The notes under the pieces are model-generated. The model searched no databases, was not told where the DNA came from, and saw only the letters and a list, made by a program, of their open reading frames with translations. Below, one piece after another: positions 44,701 to 53,206 of a DNA stretch of 64,000 nucleotides. A program made the translations under genes and the position numbers. This stretch comes from Spirirestis rafaelensis WJT71-NPBG6 (GTDB taxonomy: Bacteria > Cyanobacteriota > Cyanobacteriia > Cyanobacteriales > Nostocaceae). Every line of letters starts with the position of its first letter. The stretch's first letter is position 1. The DNA is taken from positions 31,346-95,345 of the forward strand of contig JAHHID010000020.1 of assembly GCA_019359015.1 (NCBI GenBank). The letters run 5' to 3'.

Positions 44701-46856
44701 AATTGAAAGAAAAAGAATTAAGAAATCAATTAGCAGAAAGTAAAGAAAAACAAAGACAAAGTGAAGTCAGAGTTAATTTTTCTCTGCAATTCGCGCTTGC
44801 GGTTGCAATCACAGCAATAGCAGCTTTAACATCCTCAATTTGGAGTGCAAGAAATAGCGAAATTAAAACGATTAGTGCATCTAGTGAAGCGCTGTTTGCT
44901 TCCGAAAAAGGTATCGATGCAATAAAAGAAGGTTTAAAAGCAGGAAGAAAACTACAAAAGGCAATTTGGGTAGATTCCGAGACAAGAGAACAGTTAAAAA
45001 CGGCACTTTCTCAATCACTTTCTGAGGTAAGAGAGCGTAACCGCTTAGAAAAACATTTTTTAGGGGTAAATAGCGTTAAATTCAGCCCTGATGGTCAAAT
45101 AATTGCTTCTGCTAGCGCCGATAATAAGATTATCCTTTGGTATCCTGATGGCAGATGGTTCAAAATTTTGTCAGGGCATCAGAATGTAGTTAATAGTGTC
45201 AGTTTTAGTCCTGACGGTCAAATAATTGCTTCTGCTAGTCAAGATAAAACAGTCAAACTCTGGAATCTAAACGCAAAAGAGCCGATAACTTTATTGGGAC
45301 ATCAAGATGTAGTCAATAGTGCTATATTCAGCCCCAACGGTCAAATAATTGCTTCTGCTAGTAAAGATAAAACAGTCAAACTTTGGAGTCGAAATGGTAA
45401 ACTGTTGAGAACATTTACCGCGCATGAAGAACCTGTTTTAGATGTTGCTTGGTCGCCCGATGGTCAAATATTAGCTTCCGCGAGTGCTGATGAAACTATC
45501 AAATTGTGGACTATAGACGGTAAGCTGATAAAAACCTTGGCTGGACATAAGGATGCGGTCAAAAGCCTCGCTTGGTCGCCTGATGGTAAAATTATCGCCT
45601 CTGGTAGTTTAGACAGAACTATCAATCTCTGGAGTCGAGAGGGAATGGTGCTGAAAACTTTGCCAGGACATAGTGGTGGAGTTACTAGTGTCAGTTTTAC
45701 CCATGATGGTAAGATTATTGCATCTGCCAGTAGCGACGAAAGTATCAAACTCTGGACTTCTCAGGGTATGCCGTTAGGAACCTTGAGAGGACATAATAAT
45801 TGGGTGAATAGTGTTAGTTTTAGCCCTGACGATCGCACGCTTGCTTCTGCTAGTCGAGACAAAACTATCAAACTTTGGGAGTGGGACGATTTGCGCCAAG
45901 GAAACCCCAAAACTGACAATGATTGGATTACTAACATCAGTTTCAGCCCTGATGGTAGTGCGATCGCTGGCGCAAATCGAGACAAGACCATAAAACTCTG
46001 GCATCGCGATGGTACACCGATTCGCACGTTCAAAGGACATAAAGGTGAAGTTTGGGGCGTAAGTTTTAGCCCCGATGGTCAGATTCTTGCATCAGCTAGT
46101 TTTGATAAAACGGTGAAGATTTGGAGTCTAGAAGGCAAATTACTCAACACCTTGAAGGGACATACTGATAGAGTCTTTGGTGTCGCTTGGTCGCCTGATG
46201 GTCAGATTCTTGCTTCGGCTAGTAAGGATAAAACAGTCAAGCTTTGGAGTCGCGATGGTAAACTGCGAAAAACCTTAGGCGACCATAGAAATGAGGTGAA
46301 TTGGGTTAGCTTTAGTCCCGATGGCAAGTTACTCGCATCCGCTTCTGATGACACTACGGTGAAACTCTGGAACCGTGATGGTACGTTGATCAAGACTCTG
46401 TTAGGACATGAGGATAACGTGAATTGGGTCAGCTTCAGTCCTGATGGTAAGTTACTCGCATCAGCTTCTGACGATAATACCGTAAGGCTATGGCGACGGG
46501 ATGGGACTTTCCTGCAAAAGTTTGAGGGCAATGGTGATTGGTTTAAAAGCGTCAGTTTTAGCCGCGACGGTAAGACTTTAGCAGGGTCTACCGATGATAA
46601 TATCAAGCTTTGGAATCGAAATGGCACTTTACTAATCGTTTTGAAGGCGCATAGTGAAAACTTCAGCAGTGCAATTTTCAGTCCAGATGGGCGACAGCTA
46701 GCGATTGGTACTACCAAAAGTAGGTTGATTCTCAAGAATTTGGCAGATACTCGATTAGAAAATCTACTGTCACAAAGTTGCGATTTATTACATGACTATC
46801 TGAAGACCAACCCCAAAGTGACAAAAAGCGATCGCGCTTTGTGTCGTCGTAGGTGA
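41760..46856 (+). CDS. giant STAND NTPase with membrane helix and 14 WD40 repeats
   Basis: A 1,698-residue protein. Order: an N-terminal Rossmann-like module without Walker A (about 1-190, with ALMIFGLESVEGLDDLLRA); a TPR-like helical region (190-530); a STAND/NACHT NTPase with HGPSGVGKSSTVTAGLVPAL (from about 572) and Walker B ITVLIFDQFEEFF (Asp670); a winged-helix end (YQLIHDYLVNLIRHLQ); a coiled coil (908-1008); one membrane helix (1006-1029); and 14 WD40 repeats (1102-1660), i.e. two seven-blade propellers. It ends DYLKTNPKVTKSDRALC. STAND proteins act as ligand-triggered switches, including antiviral ones. The ATG at 41760 lies inside the preceding ATPase gene. Confidence 0.85.
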   Translation: MVERNPQTSIITDNERSFRSLGRAIALSHNQFSVVVVCCNYKVLQQQILERLEEVFVEADDIQKLVLPHNARSLYTTLHTQVTKKQPSALMIFGLESVEGLDDLLRAINHIRDEFRKRHSFPMVFWVNDEVQQKLLRLAPDFASWAATPIRFEMTSTELLQFLQQETDSLFATVLNTRATPRQGRELGEQHCTIEQVWEHSYELKYAIKELQSHGISLEPELDASLEFVFGLDDYVSDRINSALDHFKESLRCWQQLSGNQKELSNKFRIPDSFGSQLDIVNSHASPLLRQGVLLFYLGLCCCRLAERNYSENRRYWHSAKLYFQECLNVLQVSGRPDVAAQFIGELAEVLEHLQEWQELQMVAQKSLELHQTYGSQIQLACDYGFLAQVAVQESRWAQASQYARVSLWKLYESKDNSDSNQGIFALLLAQIYRLLLAKAQRNLGEEKIVLEQLEMASDNLDEALETSDHRYDAHRYIRLLRSLRSLYFEEGRYLEAFTIRQKRRSVEQQYGFRAFIGAGRLQPQRQATNPALLSPAGGSSVALEIAASGREGDINNLIGRISRADQKLTVIHGPSGVGKSSTVTAGLVPALQNRAIGDQIAVPVVLQLYDDWVGELGKSLSEAQARIKKEVVIDPEILPFPATQITIAGIQEQLKENADNHLITVLIFDQFEEFFFGYTDRNKKQEFDIFVSQALNIPFVKVILSLREDYLHRLLEFKYLSGLEAINKNILDKNIRYPLNNFSPADAKFVMQRLTERSHIYLEPALIDALIEDLSVELGEVRPIELQLAGAQLQDERITSLESYQPYRPNRLIERYIKELIQDCGKENERAALLVLYLLTDENNQRPFKSRAQLAIELEEVEDPEKLDLVLEILVRSGLVVLFPDVPERYQLIHDYLVNLIRHLQEQESSLQIQLNQLRTKVQQSQAEIERLNSELRQKKQQAKLVGSHLQQGLDLLSELKELRKREEMSRVEIEQLQAELKEKELRNQLAESKEKQRQSEVRVNFSLQFALAVAITAIAALTSSIWSARNSEIKTISASSEALFASEKGIDAIKEGLKAGRKLQKAIWVDSETREQLKTALSQSLSEVRERNRLEKHFLGVNSVKFSPDGQIIASASADNKIILWYPDGRWFKILSGHQNVVNSVSFSPDGQIIASASQDKTVKLWNLNAKEPITLLGHQDVVNSAIFSPNGQIIASASKDKTVKLWSRNGKLLRTFTAHEEPVLDVAWSPDGQILASASADETIKLWTIDGKLIKTLAGHKDAVKSLAWSPDGKIIASGSLDRTINLWSREGMVLKTLPGHSGGVTSVSFTHDGKIIASASSDESIKLWTSQGMPLGTLRGHNNWVNSVSFSPDDRTLASASRDKTIKLWEWDDLRQGNPKTDNDWITNISFSPDGSAIAGANRDKTIKLWHRDGTPIRTFKGHKGEVWGVSFSPDGQILASASFDKTVKIWSLEGKLLNTLKGHTDRVFGVAWSPDGQILASASKDKTVKLWSRDGKLRKTLGDHRNEVNWVSFSPDGKLLASASDDTTVKLWNRDGTLIKTLLGHEDNVNWVSFSPDGKLLASASDDNTVRLWRRDGTFLQKFEGNGDWFKSVSFSRDGKTLAGSTDDNIKLWNRNGTLLIVLKAHSENFSSAIFSPDGRQLAIGTTKSRLILKNLADTRLENLLSQSCDLLHDYLKTNPKVTKSDRALCRRR
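45063..46741 (+). repeat. 14 WD40-coding repeats
   Basis: Fourteen units of about 120-126 bases, each with a core like SFSPDGQILASASxDKTVKLW. Units 11 and 12 (about 46303-46500) are nearly identical at the DNA level as well as in protein. Unit 14 is degenerate. Confidence 0.9.
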
Positions 46857-46977
46857 GGCAGGGGGAGATGGGGGGAGCGGGGGACAAGGGGACAAGGAAA
46901 TAAGTAGAATTCAAAATAAAATTTAATACTCTCTCCCCCACTCTCCCACTCCTCCACTCCCCCACTCCCCCACTCTT
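46857..46977. repeat. minisatellite between the STAND gene and slt
   Basis: GGGGGAGATGGGGGGAGCG-type units, then CCCCCACTCTCCCACTCC units; together an inverted repeat between two convergent genes. Confidence 0.8.
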
Positions 46978-49191
46978 TTACTTCGGCAATTGCGGATGTA
47001 CGGCTGAGTATTTTCTAACTGTGGCAGAAACTTCGGGGTTGTAAAGTCTCAGATAATTCCAGTAGTTACCAAATACTTGACGCACATAATTTTTGGTTTC
47101 GTCAAAGGGAATTGCTTCGACAAATTCATCTGGATCTTCTTTTGGTGCTTGCAGCCACTTACTGACGTTACCAGGACCGGCGTTGTAAGAAGCGATCGCT
47201 AACAGTGAGTTATTTTGATATTGCTCATGGGTGTGATCCAAATACCAAGTACCATACATGATGTTCTCACTGGGATTTTCCAAGTCAATTTTTTGACTAT
47301 CCAGCTTAATTTGTGGTGCAATCCATTTGGCTGTACTCGGTAAAACTTGCATTAAGCCAGTAGCACCAGCAGAAGATTTAACTTTTGGTTGAAATTGAGA
47401 CTCTTGACGCATCACAGCAGTCACCAGCAAAGGATTAATTTTCTGCTCTTGCGACCACTTTTCAACTTCGTTGAGATAAGGAAAGGGATAACGAGCTTGC
47501 CAGTAGGTAATCTGTTCTTTGAGAGCTTGATACTGAGCTTTTTCTTCTGGTGTTTCTCGGTCTTCCAATTTAGAAATTTTATCAATTCCTATTTTATTTT
47601 CTCCTTGTGCCAGCCGCATCAAACCTTCTGTAAAATCTTCTGCTACCGTTGGCTGCATTTTGTTGTGAAATTCTGTTTGCCATTGTAACCAGGCGTCGCG
47701 GTCTTGACCTAACAGATATAATTCTTTGAAAGTTTCCGAACCTGCGGGGGGTACTGGACGCCCTGATAAAGCGACTTCTGGGTTTAGCTGACGGACATTG
47801 TTAAAGTTGCCGACATTTAGCCCCAAAATTGCCGCCGATCGCCATGCATAATAAGAGTAAGGATACTGAGCGAGTGCATACTCATACGCGGCTTTGGCTT
47901 CTTGCTGTTTGCCTAGTTTAGTTGCCCATTTACCTACCCAAAAGCCTGCTCTGGGTGCCAAAATGCTGTTTGGGTTGTTGGTGGTAATTGGTTCTGCCCA
48001 TTGCCATGCGGCTTTGTAATCTTTTGCTTTGGCTTTATCTTGGGCAATTTTCCAACGATATTCTGCGGCTTCTTGCGAATTGGCATATTTGGTTATCAGT
48101 AATTGCCGCGCCGTTTCTGCTGCTTTTTTATCGCTGTTGTCGAGAATTTTCGCTTTTTCTATCAGTGCGGCACCAGCTTTATCTGGAAATTTAGCAATTA
48201 CTTGGTCAAGATATGGTAAGGCATCTTTAGATGATTTTACCATTTCTGCTTGACGCATCAGGGCAGTACCAGTTTCTGTCGCTTCGGGAAATTGCTGTAT
48301 CAGTTTCTGGTAAATAGCTTGCGCTTGCTCTTTTTGTCCCCCTAGCTGCAATCCCCGTGCAGTGCGGTAGAGGTTACGCGGTGTTTTGGCTGCTTTCGCA
48401 TAAGCCTTAGCTGCTTTGCCAAATTCATTGTTTTCCCAGTAAGCTGTACCAATTATTTCCCACTCTTCTGGCTTGAGGGAAGTTTCGGCTTCCACCTGTG
48501 TCGAATTTGTAGAGTTACTAACTAACCCATCCAACACGCTAACTATTCCTGGTTGGTCAAAAGTATATTTTGCCAGGATTAATTGTAATTTGGGCTGATT
48601 GGGATTTTCATCTAACCGCTTGCGAATGATTTCCCAGCTTAGGGGATGGGAAGGAAATTGAGCGATGGCTGTTTCTTGGGTTTCTGGTTGAGCAATCAGA
48701 TACATCGCTTTAGCTGAGGCAGCTTCTTTGGGATACTGCTTCAGCACTTTTTGCCTGATATCTGAGGCATTACCGTCTTTACCTAATAAATCCTGCGCTT
48801 GTGCCTGTTTCAGCAAAACGTAAGGGGCTAGTAGTGGATAATCATTTTCCAGTCCTTCGAGTAACGATAGCGCTTTTTTCGCGTCTTTGCTTTCAATCAA
48901 ATCACTTGCCAAAAGATAACGAGCGCGATTTCTATCTGGCGATTTAGAGTCTTTGGCGATCGCTTCTAGTTTTCCGGATCGTTCTTGCGGCGATTGTGAC
49001 ACCAATGGTAGAACCACTGATTTAGCTTTGCTTGCTTCCGATATCTGTTCCGGTGGACTTTTGGACAGTTTTATCCATTGTTCCATAGATTTTCCAATTT
49101 CCGGAGCACTAAACATAGCGCCAGCCAAAAAGGCACACAGTCCTGCACCCGCAATTAGAGAAATTTGTCTTTTCTGTAACTTCTTCAGCAT
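46978..49191 (-). CDS. lytic transglycosylase (Slt70-like)
   Basis: A 737-residue envelope enzyme that cleaves the glycan strands of peptidoglycan to anhydromuramyl ends. An N-terminal membrane anchor or signal (LIAGAGLCAFLAGAMF) precedes a long all-helical, TPR-rich superhelix (about residues 60-560). The C-terminal SLT domain has the catalytic Glu in MRQESQFQPKVKSSAGATGL followed by MQVLPSTAKWIAP and LAIASYNAGPGNVSKWL. The layout equals Slt70 with extra TPR sequence. Convergent with the STAND gene. Confidence 0.9.
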   Translation of the reverse strand: MLKKLQKRQISLIAGAGLCAFLAGAMFSAPEIGKSMEQWIKLSKSPPEQISEASKAKSVVLPLVSQSPQERSGKLEAIAKDSKSPDRNRARYLLASDLIESKDAKKALSLLEGLENDYPLLAPYVLLKQAQAQDLLGKDGNASDIRQKVLKQYPKEAASAKAMYLIAQPETQETAIAQFPSHPLSWEIIRKRLDENPNQPKLQLILAKYTFDQPGIVSVLDGLVSNSTNSTQVEAETSLKPEEWEIIGTAYWENNEFGKAAKAYAKAAKTPRNLYRTARGLQLGGQKEQAQAIYQKLIQQFPEATETGTALMRQAEMVKSSKDALPYLDQVIAKFPDKAGAALIEKAKILDNSDKKAAETARQLLITKYANSQEAAEYRWKIAQDKAKAKDYKAAWQWAEPITTNNPNSILAPRAGFWVGKWATKLGKQQEAKAAYEYALAQYPYSYYAWRSAAILGLNVGNFNNVRQLNPEVALSGRPVPPAGSETFKELYLLGQDRDAWLQWQTEFHNKMQPTVAEDFTEGLMRLAQGENKIGIDKISKLEDRETPEEKAQYQALKEQITYWQARYPFPYLNEVEKWSQEQKINPLLVTAVMRQESQFQPKVKSSAGATGLMQVLPSTAKWIAPQIKLDSQKIDLENPSENIMYGTWYLDHTHEQYQNNSLLAIASYNAGPGNVSKWLQAPKEDPDEFVEAIPFDETKNYVRQVFGNYWNYLRLYNPEVSATVRKYSAVHPQLPK

Positions 49192-49367
49192 TGATACCCG
49201 CTGAAAATTTCAGATGAATTTCTTGAAACTTTAGCACTACTAGTGGACAAAATCACCAATTCTTAATTTTTTTAGACTTTTGATTTCTCTGGATAACTTG
49301 TATGTTATCTTAATCGGATTTATTCAGCTATCAGCGATACAAGATAAAAGATTTTACCTTGTTTCCC
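49192..49367. other. short spacer
   Basis: No hairpin or gene recognised; it should contain the promoter of slt. Confidence 0.3.
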
Positions 49368-50618
49368 TTAAACACGTTGCGCCACTTTGGGTGTACGTCC
49401 TTTCATACCAATCATCAACTTGAGAGCAAATCTTTTTAACAAAGGTACTCTCTGCATAGTTAATAAACCGAAGCGACGAACTAAAACTATTGGTAAGAAG
49501 TTGTTAGAAAATACTCGATCTAACAAATCGGTGAAACCTAAAATTGTCAGGTTTTCTCGCTGACGCCAGCTTTGATAGCGTTTGAGGATGCGAATGTCGC
49601 CGATATCTTTATTTGTCGCTTTCGCTTCTTGTAATATTTGCGCTAAAGCTGCTGCATCACGAATGCCGAGATTTAAACCTTGTCCGCCGACGGGATGGCA
49701 ATTATGTGCTGCATCACCAATTAATGCTAGTCTGGGCAGAACGTAGCGCGAGCTTTGCATCAGTTGCACTTGAAAAACAAAGCGCGAGCCTAGTAATTCT
49801 AATTTGCCCATTTGATTGCCATAACGACGGCTTAATTCTGTTAAAAATTGCTCGTCATCTAAAGCACACAAGGCTTTGGCTTCTTCGTGGGGTGCTGTCC
49901 ACACAATTCGGCAGCGGTTCCCCGGTAAAGGTAAAATCGCAAACGGACCACTTGACCAAAATCTTTCGTAAGCGGTTTCGTTATGCGGTTTTTCGGGCTT
50001 GACAAATGCGACAATACATGATTGCCAATATTTCCAGCCATGAGTTTTGATTCCTGCGGCTTCGCGAATACGCGATCGCGCTCCATCAGCCGCGACTAAT
50101 AATTTACTACGTATTGTCCGCACCTCGCCAGCAATTTTTATATCTATAGCTACTACATCTTGCTGGTATTGAGTGTTTACCACTTCTGCCGGACAAAGAT
50201 AAGTCACATTCGGGCATTCTTTCACAAAATCTTGCAATGGCTGCAACAGTGCTTGGTGTTCTGCCACATAACCCAAATCTGGGGTTCCGATATCGGTTGT
50301 AGAAAATTCCACCACATTTGGGTAATCGGCATCAGAAAGGCGAACACGTCGATAAGTGGCGATTTGAGGCAATATTTCCTCCCAGATGCCAATTCCTTGG
50401 TAAATTAGCGCTGAAAGCATATGCACAGCGTAAGCTTGTCCTTTGGCTACTGCTGCTGATTGAACTTTTGCCTCAATTAGCAGCACACTCAAGCCGGAAT
50501 CTTTCAACGCAGCGGCTAGGGTTAAGCCGATAATACCACCACCGACAATCACTAAATCATATTCATATCCCTGGTTTTCCGTAGGTGTTTGGGTTGGGGA
50601 AATTTGAGTCAGCGCCAT
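49368..50618 (-). CDS. UbiH/COQ6-type FAD-dependent hydroxylase
   Basis: A 416-residue flavoprotein hydroxylase. It shows the dinucleotide fold (YDLVIVGGGIIGLTLAAALK), the second FAD motif VAADGARSRIREAAGI (DG motif) and the third, ALIGDAAHNCHPVGGQGLNL (GD motif). In cyanobacteria this family supplies a ring hydroxylase for plastoquinone or a related quinone. The start at 50618 gives a 20-residue polar extension before the fold. Stand-alone. Confidence 0.88.
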   Translation of the reverse strand: MALTQISPTQTPTENQGYEYDLVIVGGGIIGLTLAAALKDSGLSVLLIEAKVQSAAVAKGQAYAVHMLSALIYQGIGIWEEILPQIATYRRVRLSDADYPNVVEFSTTDIGTPDLGYVAEHQALLQPLQDFVKECPNVTYLCPAEVVNTQYQQDVVAIDIKIAGEVRTIRSKLLVAADGARSRIREAAGIKTHGWKYWQSCIVAFVKPEKPHNETAYERFWSSGPFAILPLPGNRCRIVWTAPHEEAKALCALDDEQFLTELSRRYGNQMGKLELLGSRFVFQVQLMQSSRYVLPRLALIGDAAHNCHPVGGQGLNLGIRDAAALAQILQEAKATNKDIGDIRILKRYQSWRQRENLTILGFTDLLDRVFSNNFLPIVLVRRFGLLTMQRVPLLKRFALKLMIGMKGRTPKVAQRV

Positions 50619-51110
50619 TGTTAAGAAAATTTAAAGAAACAATAAGATTATTCATCTTTCTTCATTTTGACAATAATAGCTAGCGCGATCAAGTTCCACT
50701 GTAGTTTCAGCAACTTGTGAAAACTGGCACCCTTTTCTATCTTCTTAAATCAGGTGATCGAAGAGCGGTAATTTTCTCTGGTTATATATCTGGCAATTAA
50801 AAGAGTGCTTGACAATATCGAGTGTTTCCCAGTATTGTATTTTTATGATGCCAATATAATGTGCCCATATATAAAGCTTTTAAAAATCCAACTTCCCTAC
50901 ATTCACAGCAGTACTAATCATCTTCACTTCTTGCCTGTAGGATGTGGGCAATAATATCATTCACAATCTGGGCATCGGGTGATTTAATTTACTCGAATAT
51001 GCCGAATGATTGCTGTCAACACTACTCTGTTGCTTTAATTGCACCTTCACTTTCAATCGCTATCTGAATATCTGCCATAGATGCACCTGTATAAATACAG
51101 CAATAGTACA
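50619..51110. other. spacer with a possible gene remnant
   Basis: Apart from the remnant at 50914-51078, the region holds no recognised feature. It also contains the upstream region of the hydroxylase. Confidence 0.4.
50914..51078 (-). pseudogene. short decayed coding remnant
   Basis: MADIQIAIESEGAIKATE stops after 18 codons. A short distance on, IKSPDAQIVNDIIAHILQAR (then SEDD and a stop) reads in another frame. Both look protein-like and may be parts of one small gene broken by stops and a frameshift. No family recognised. Confidence 0.25.
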
Positions 51111-51866
51111 CTAAGCCATAATCACATCCATGAGTTGTTCATTCATGTCAAAGTTAGCGGTGACATTTTGGACATCATCCAAGCCTTCTAAAGTATCAAT
51201 TAACTTGAGAAGCGATCGCGCTTGATCTGGCTCGGTTACTTCTACACTATTACTGGAAATCCAGCGCAATTCTACATCCGTTACTTGAAAACCTTTTGCT
51301 TTCAACGTTTGACTGAGGTATTCTAAATTTGCAACTTGGGTAAATACCTCCGCTATCTCATCCTCAGTCTCATAAGACTCCGCATCCGCTTCCAGAGATG
51401 CTTCTAAAAGCTGTTCTTCATCAACTACATTCTGCACCACACAGACGCCTTTTTGCTCAAACATCCAGCTAACGCAACCTGTTTCACCGAGATTTCCACC
51501 ATTTTTACTCAAAGCTGCGCGTAAATCTGCGGCGGTGCGGTTACGATTATCTGTGAGGGCTTCAATTAAGATAGCGACACCACCGGGACCATAACCTTCG
51601 TAACGAATTTCTTCAAAACTGGTGTTATCTCCGCCAAAAGTACCTGCACCTTTGGCGATCGCTCGTTCTATATTTTCATTAGGTATACCTGCTGCTTTCG
51701 CTTTTTCAATCGCTGTGCGAAGTTGAAAATTCAAGGCTGGATCTGGTACACCGCTTCTTGCTGCAACTATAATCGCCCGTGACACCTGAGTAAACGTTTT
51801 TCCCCTTTTTGCGTCTACTACTGCTTTCTGGCGTTTAATATTTGCCCATTTACTATGTCCTGCCAT
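51111..51866 (-). CDS. yebC: YebC/PmpR family protein
   Basis: A 251-residue member of the YebC/TACO1 family, with the diagnostic N-terminus MAGHSKWANIKRQKAVVDAK RGK split over two motifs, AAGIPNENIERAIAKGAG, and EGYGPGGVAILIEALTDNRN. YebC proteins were long called transcription regulators; recent work on relatives shows they help ribosomes pass polyproline stretches. Three-domain length is complete. No partner gene (such as ruvC) is adjacent. Confidence 0.93.
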   Translation of the reverse strand: MAGHSKWANIKRQKAVVDAKRGKTFTQVSRAIIVAARSGVPDPALNFQLRTAIEKAKAAGIPNENIERAIAKGAGTFGGDNTSFEEIRYEGYGPGGVAILIEALTDNRNRTAADLRAALSKNGGNLGETGCVSWMFEQKGVCVVQNVVDEEQLLEASLEADAESYETEDEIAEVFTQVANLEYLSQTLKAKGFQVTDVELRWISSNSVEVTEPDQARSLLKLIDTLEGLDDVQNVTANFDMNEQLMDVIMA

Positions 51867-52060
51867 AATCTAAACTTGTTAACACGCTAGACTTTATTAT
51901 TTTGTCTCACGCAAAGGCGCAAAGAAGATTAAGAAGAGAAGTTTTATTATAATAAGTCCGCCCATGCGATCGCATCACACCACAAACCATAAAAATCCTT
52001 CTTCCCTTCCCCCTTTCCCTTTACCCTTTCTTTTAGACAGTTATCCGTTTACTAATTTAA
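51867..52060. other. spacer upstream of yebC
   Basis: Contains the yebC promoter region and a CT-rich stretch (CTTCCCTTCCCCCTTTCCC). No gene supported. Confidence 0.4.
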
Positions 52061-52330
52061 CTCCTAGCGGTTCTCAGATTAACCGGATGTCAAATAACTT
52101 CTGGAAGCCTCAACCAAGAGAAAGTCATTCATGCCACACTATGGCAAGGAGTAAATCCGCCACAAAATCGGGATGTATTGCAGAAGCTAGTAGATAAGTG
52201 TAATCAAACTTACGCCGATATTCAAGTCGATTCGCTTTATGTAGGGCAACCAGATCAACAAATAGCGAAGATTTTGGCAGCGGTGGTAGGTAATGCGCCA
52301 CCCGATTTCAGGTATTTTTATATCAAGTGA
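52061..52330 (+). pseudogene. N-terminal fragment of a sugar ABC transporter binding protein
   Basis: The frame has no start codon. It reads LAVLRLTGC (a lipobox-like end) then QITSGSLNQEKVIHATLWQG, VNPPQNRDVLQKLVDKC, ADIQVDSLYVGQPDQQIAKI and LAAVVGNAPPDF, which is the N-terminal part of UgpB/MalE-like binding proteins. It stops at 52328 after about 90 codons instead of about 400. A stop at 52058 breaks the signal peptide. The rest of the gene and the permeases are absent. Confidence 0.65.
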
Positions 52331-52468
52331 AGTATGGGCGATCGCGTCCAATTTTTTCAGGTTACAATCGAGTTTATGAAAATTTCAGTTTGTTAGAATC
52401 TGTAATGTTGGGTAAAAGTTCGCAGTAAAAAGCATTGAAAGCATCACAGCAGTGATTTGATGTGATTT

Positions 52469-53113
52469 TCAAGTACTTTGAAATTGCTTTAATAACCAAG
52501 CACCAACTTGAGATTGATTCATTTGACGAGTACGCCGCAAAGCATCATTTAGTAAAGAAATTTCCAATCCAGGTAATACATGAGATTGGGTAATTCTTCT
52601 ACTACCATTATTTTCTATAGTAAAAGCGATTCTTTTAACATTTTGCACATCGACAATCCAGTATTCTGCTACTCCTAAATCCTCATACAGCAGTCGTTTT
52701 TCACCTTTATCGTCAGCAAGTGAGGTATTAGCAACTTCTATTGCTAAAGTTGGGGCTGGATATATATCTAGATTAATAATTGAAGTTCCATAAGGAATGA
52801 CATCAGCGTTATCACCAATGTAGTAAGATACATCAGGTTGAGCGTCTTTAAAACCTGTTGCCCGATAGGTGCAGTTATCCTTGCCATTCAAAGCAATGCC
52901 CTTAATACTGGCAAACAAATTAACAGCAAATATGATAACAGTGTGGTCGCTGGCATGGTCATTTCCTAGTGGTGGTATTTCAATCCTCATTTGTCCATTG
53001 TGGTAATAGCCCTTGGCTTTCGCGTCTGCTGGTTCTTCAATGGCTTGAATATATTCATCCCAAGTCGCTGTAACCCAAATATCAGTTGGTAATTTTGTTT
53101 GTAATTCGCTCAT
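52469..53113 (-). CDS. second Uma2-family protein
   Basis: A 214-residue Uma2/DUF820 protein with the nuclease-fold core FKDAQPDVSYYIGDNADV, PAPTLAIEVANTSLADDKGEK (the E and K of the PD-(D/E)XK core) and LYEDLGVAEYWIVDVQN. It belongs to a different subgroup than the Uma2 protein near 8.5 kb, with the N-terminal ATWDEYIQAIEEP. Function unknown. Confidence 0.8.
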   Translation of the reverse strand: MSELQTKLPTDIWVTATWDEYIQAIEEPADAKAKGYYHNGQMRIEIPPLGNDHASDHTVIIFAVNLFASIKGIALNGKDNCTYRATGFKDAQPDVSYYIGDNADVIPYGTSIINLDIYPAPTLAIEVANTSLADDKGEKRLLYEDLGVAEYWIVDVQNVKRIAFTIENNGSRRITQSHVLPGLEISLLNDALRRTRQMNQSQVGAWLLKQFQST

Positions 53114-53164
53114 AATTTACCTTTGCTTTGCCTGTAATTAAAATTTCAGTCCTGAGCTTATAAG

Positions 53165-53200
53165 GTTTATAAGATCAGGACTAAAGTCCTTACTACGAAC
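53165..53200. repeat. AGGACTAAAGTCCT dispersed repeat
   Basis: CAGGACTAAAGTCCTTACTACG resembles the repeat at 58469 (GAGGACTTAAGTCCTCACTACG) in a spacer between minus-strand genes. Confidence 0.7.
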
Positions 53201-53206
53201 ATAATC

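Noticed and set aside
45464..46735. Long minus-strand frames across the WD40 region
   Set aside because: They are shadows created by the regular codon pattern of the WD40 repeats; residues are Leu/Ser/Pro-rich and have no family likeness.
45063..46741. Regular direct repeats, at first sight like a repeat array
   Set aside because: The period is about 123 bases and the units are one continuous WD40-coding frame; there are no short identical repeats with unique spacers, so it is not CRISPR.
51964..52197. 77-codon plus-strand frame
   Set aside because: It overlaps the real binding-protein fragment in another frame and starts in CT-rich repeat DNA.
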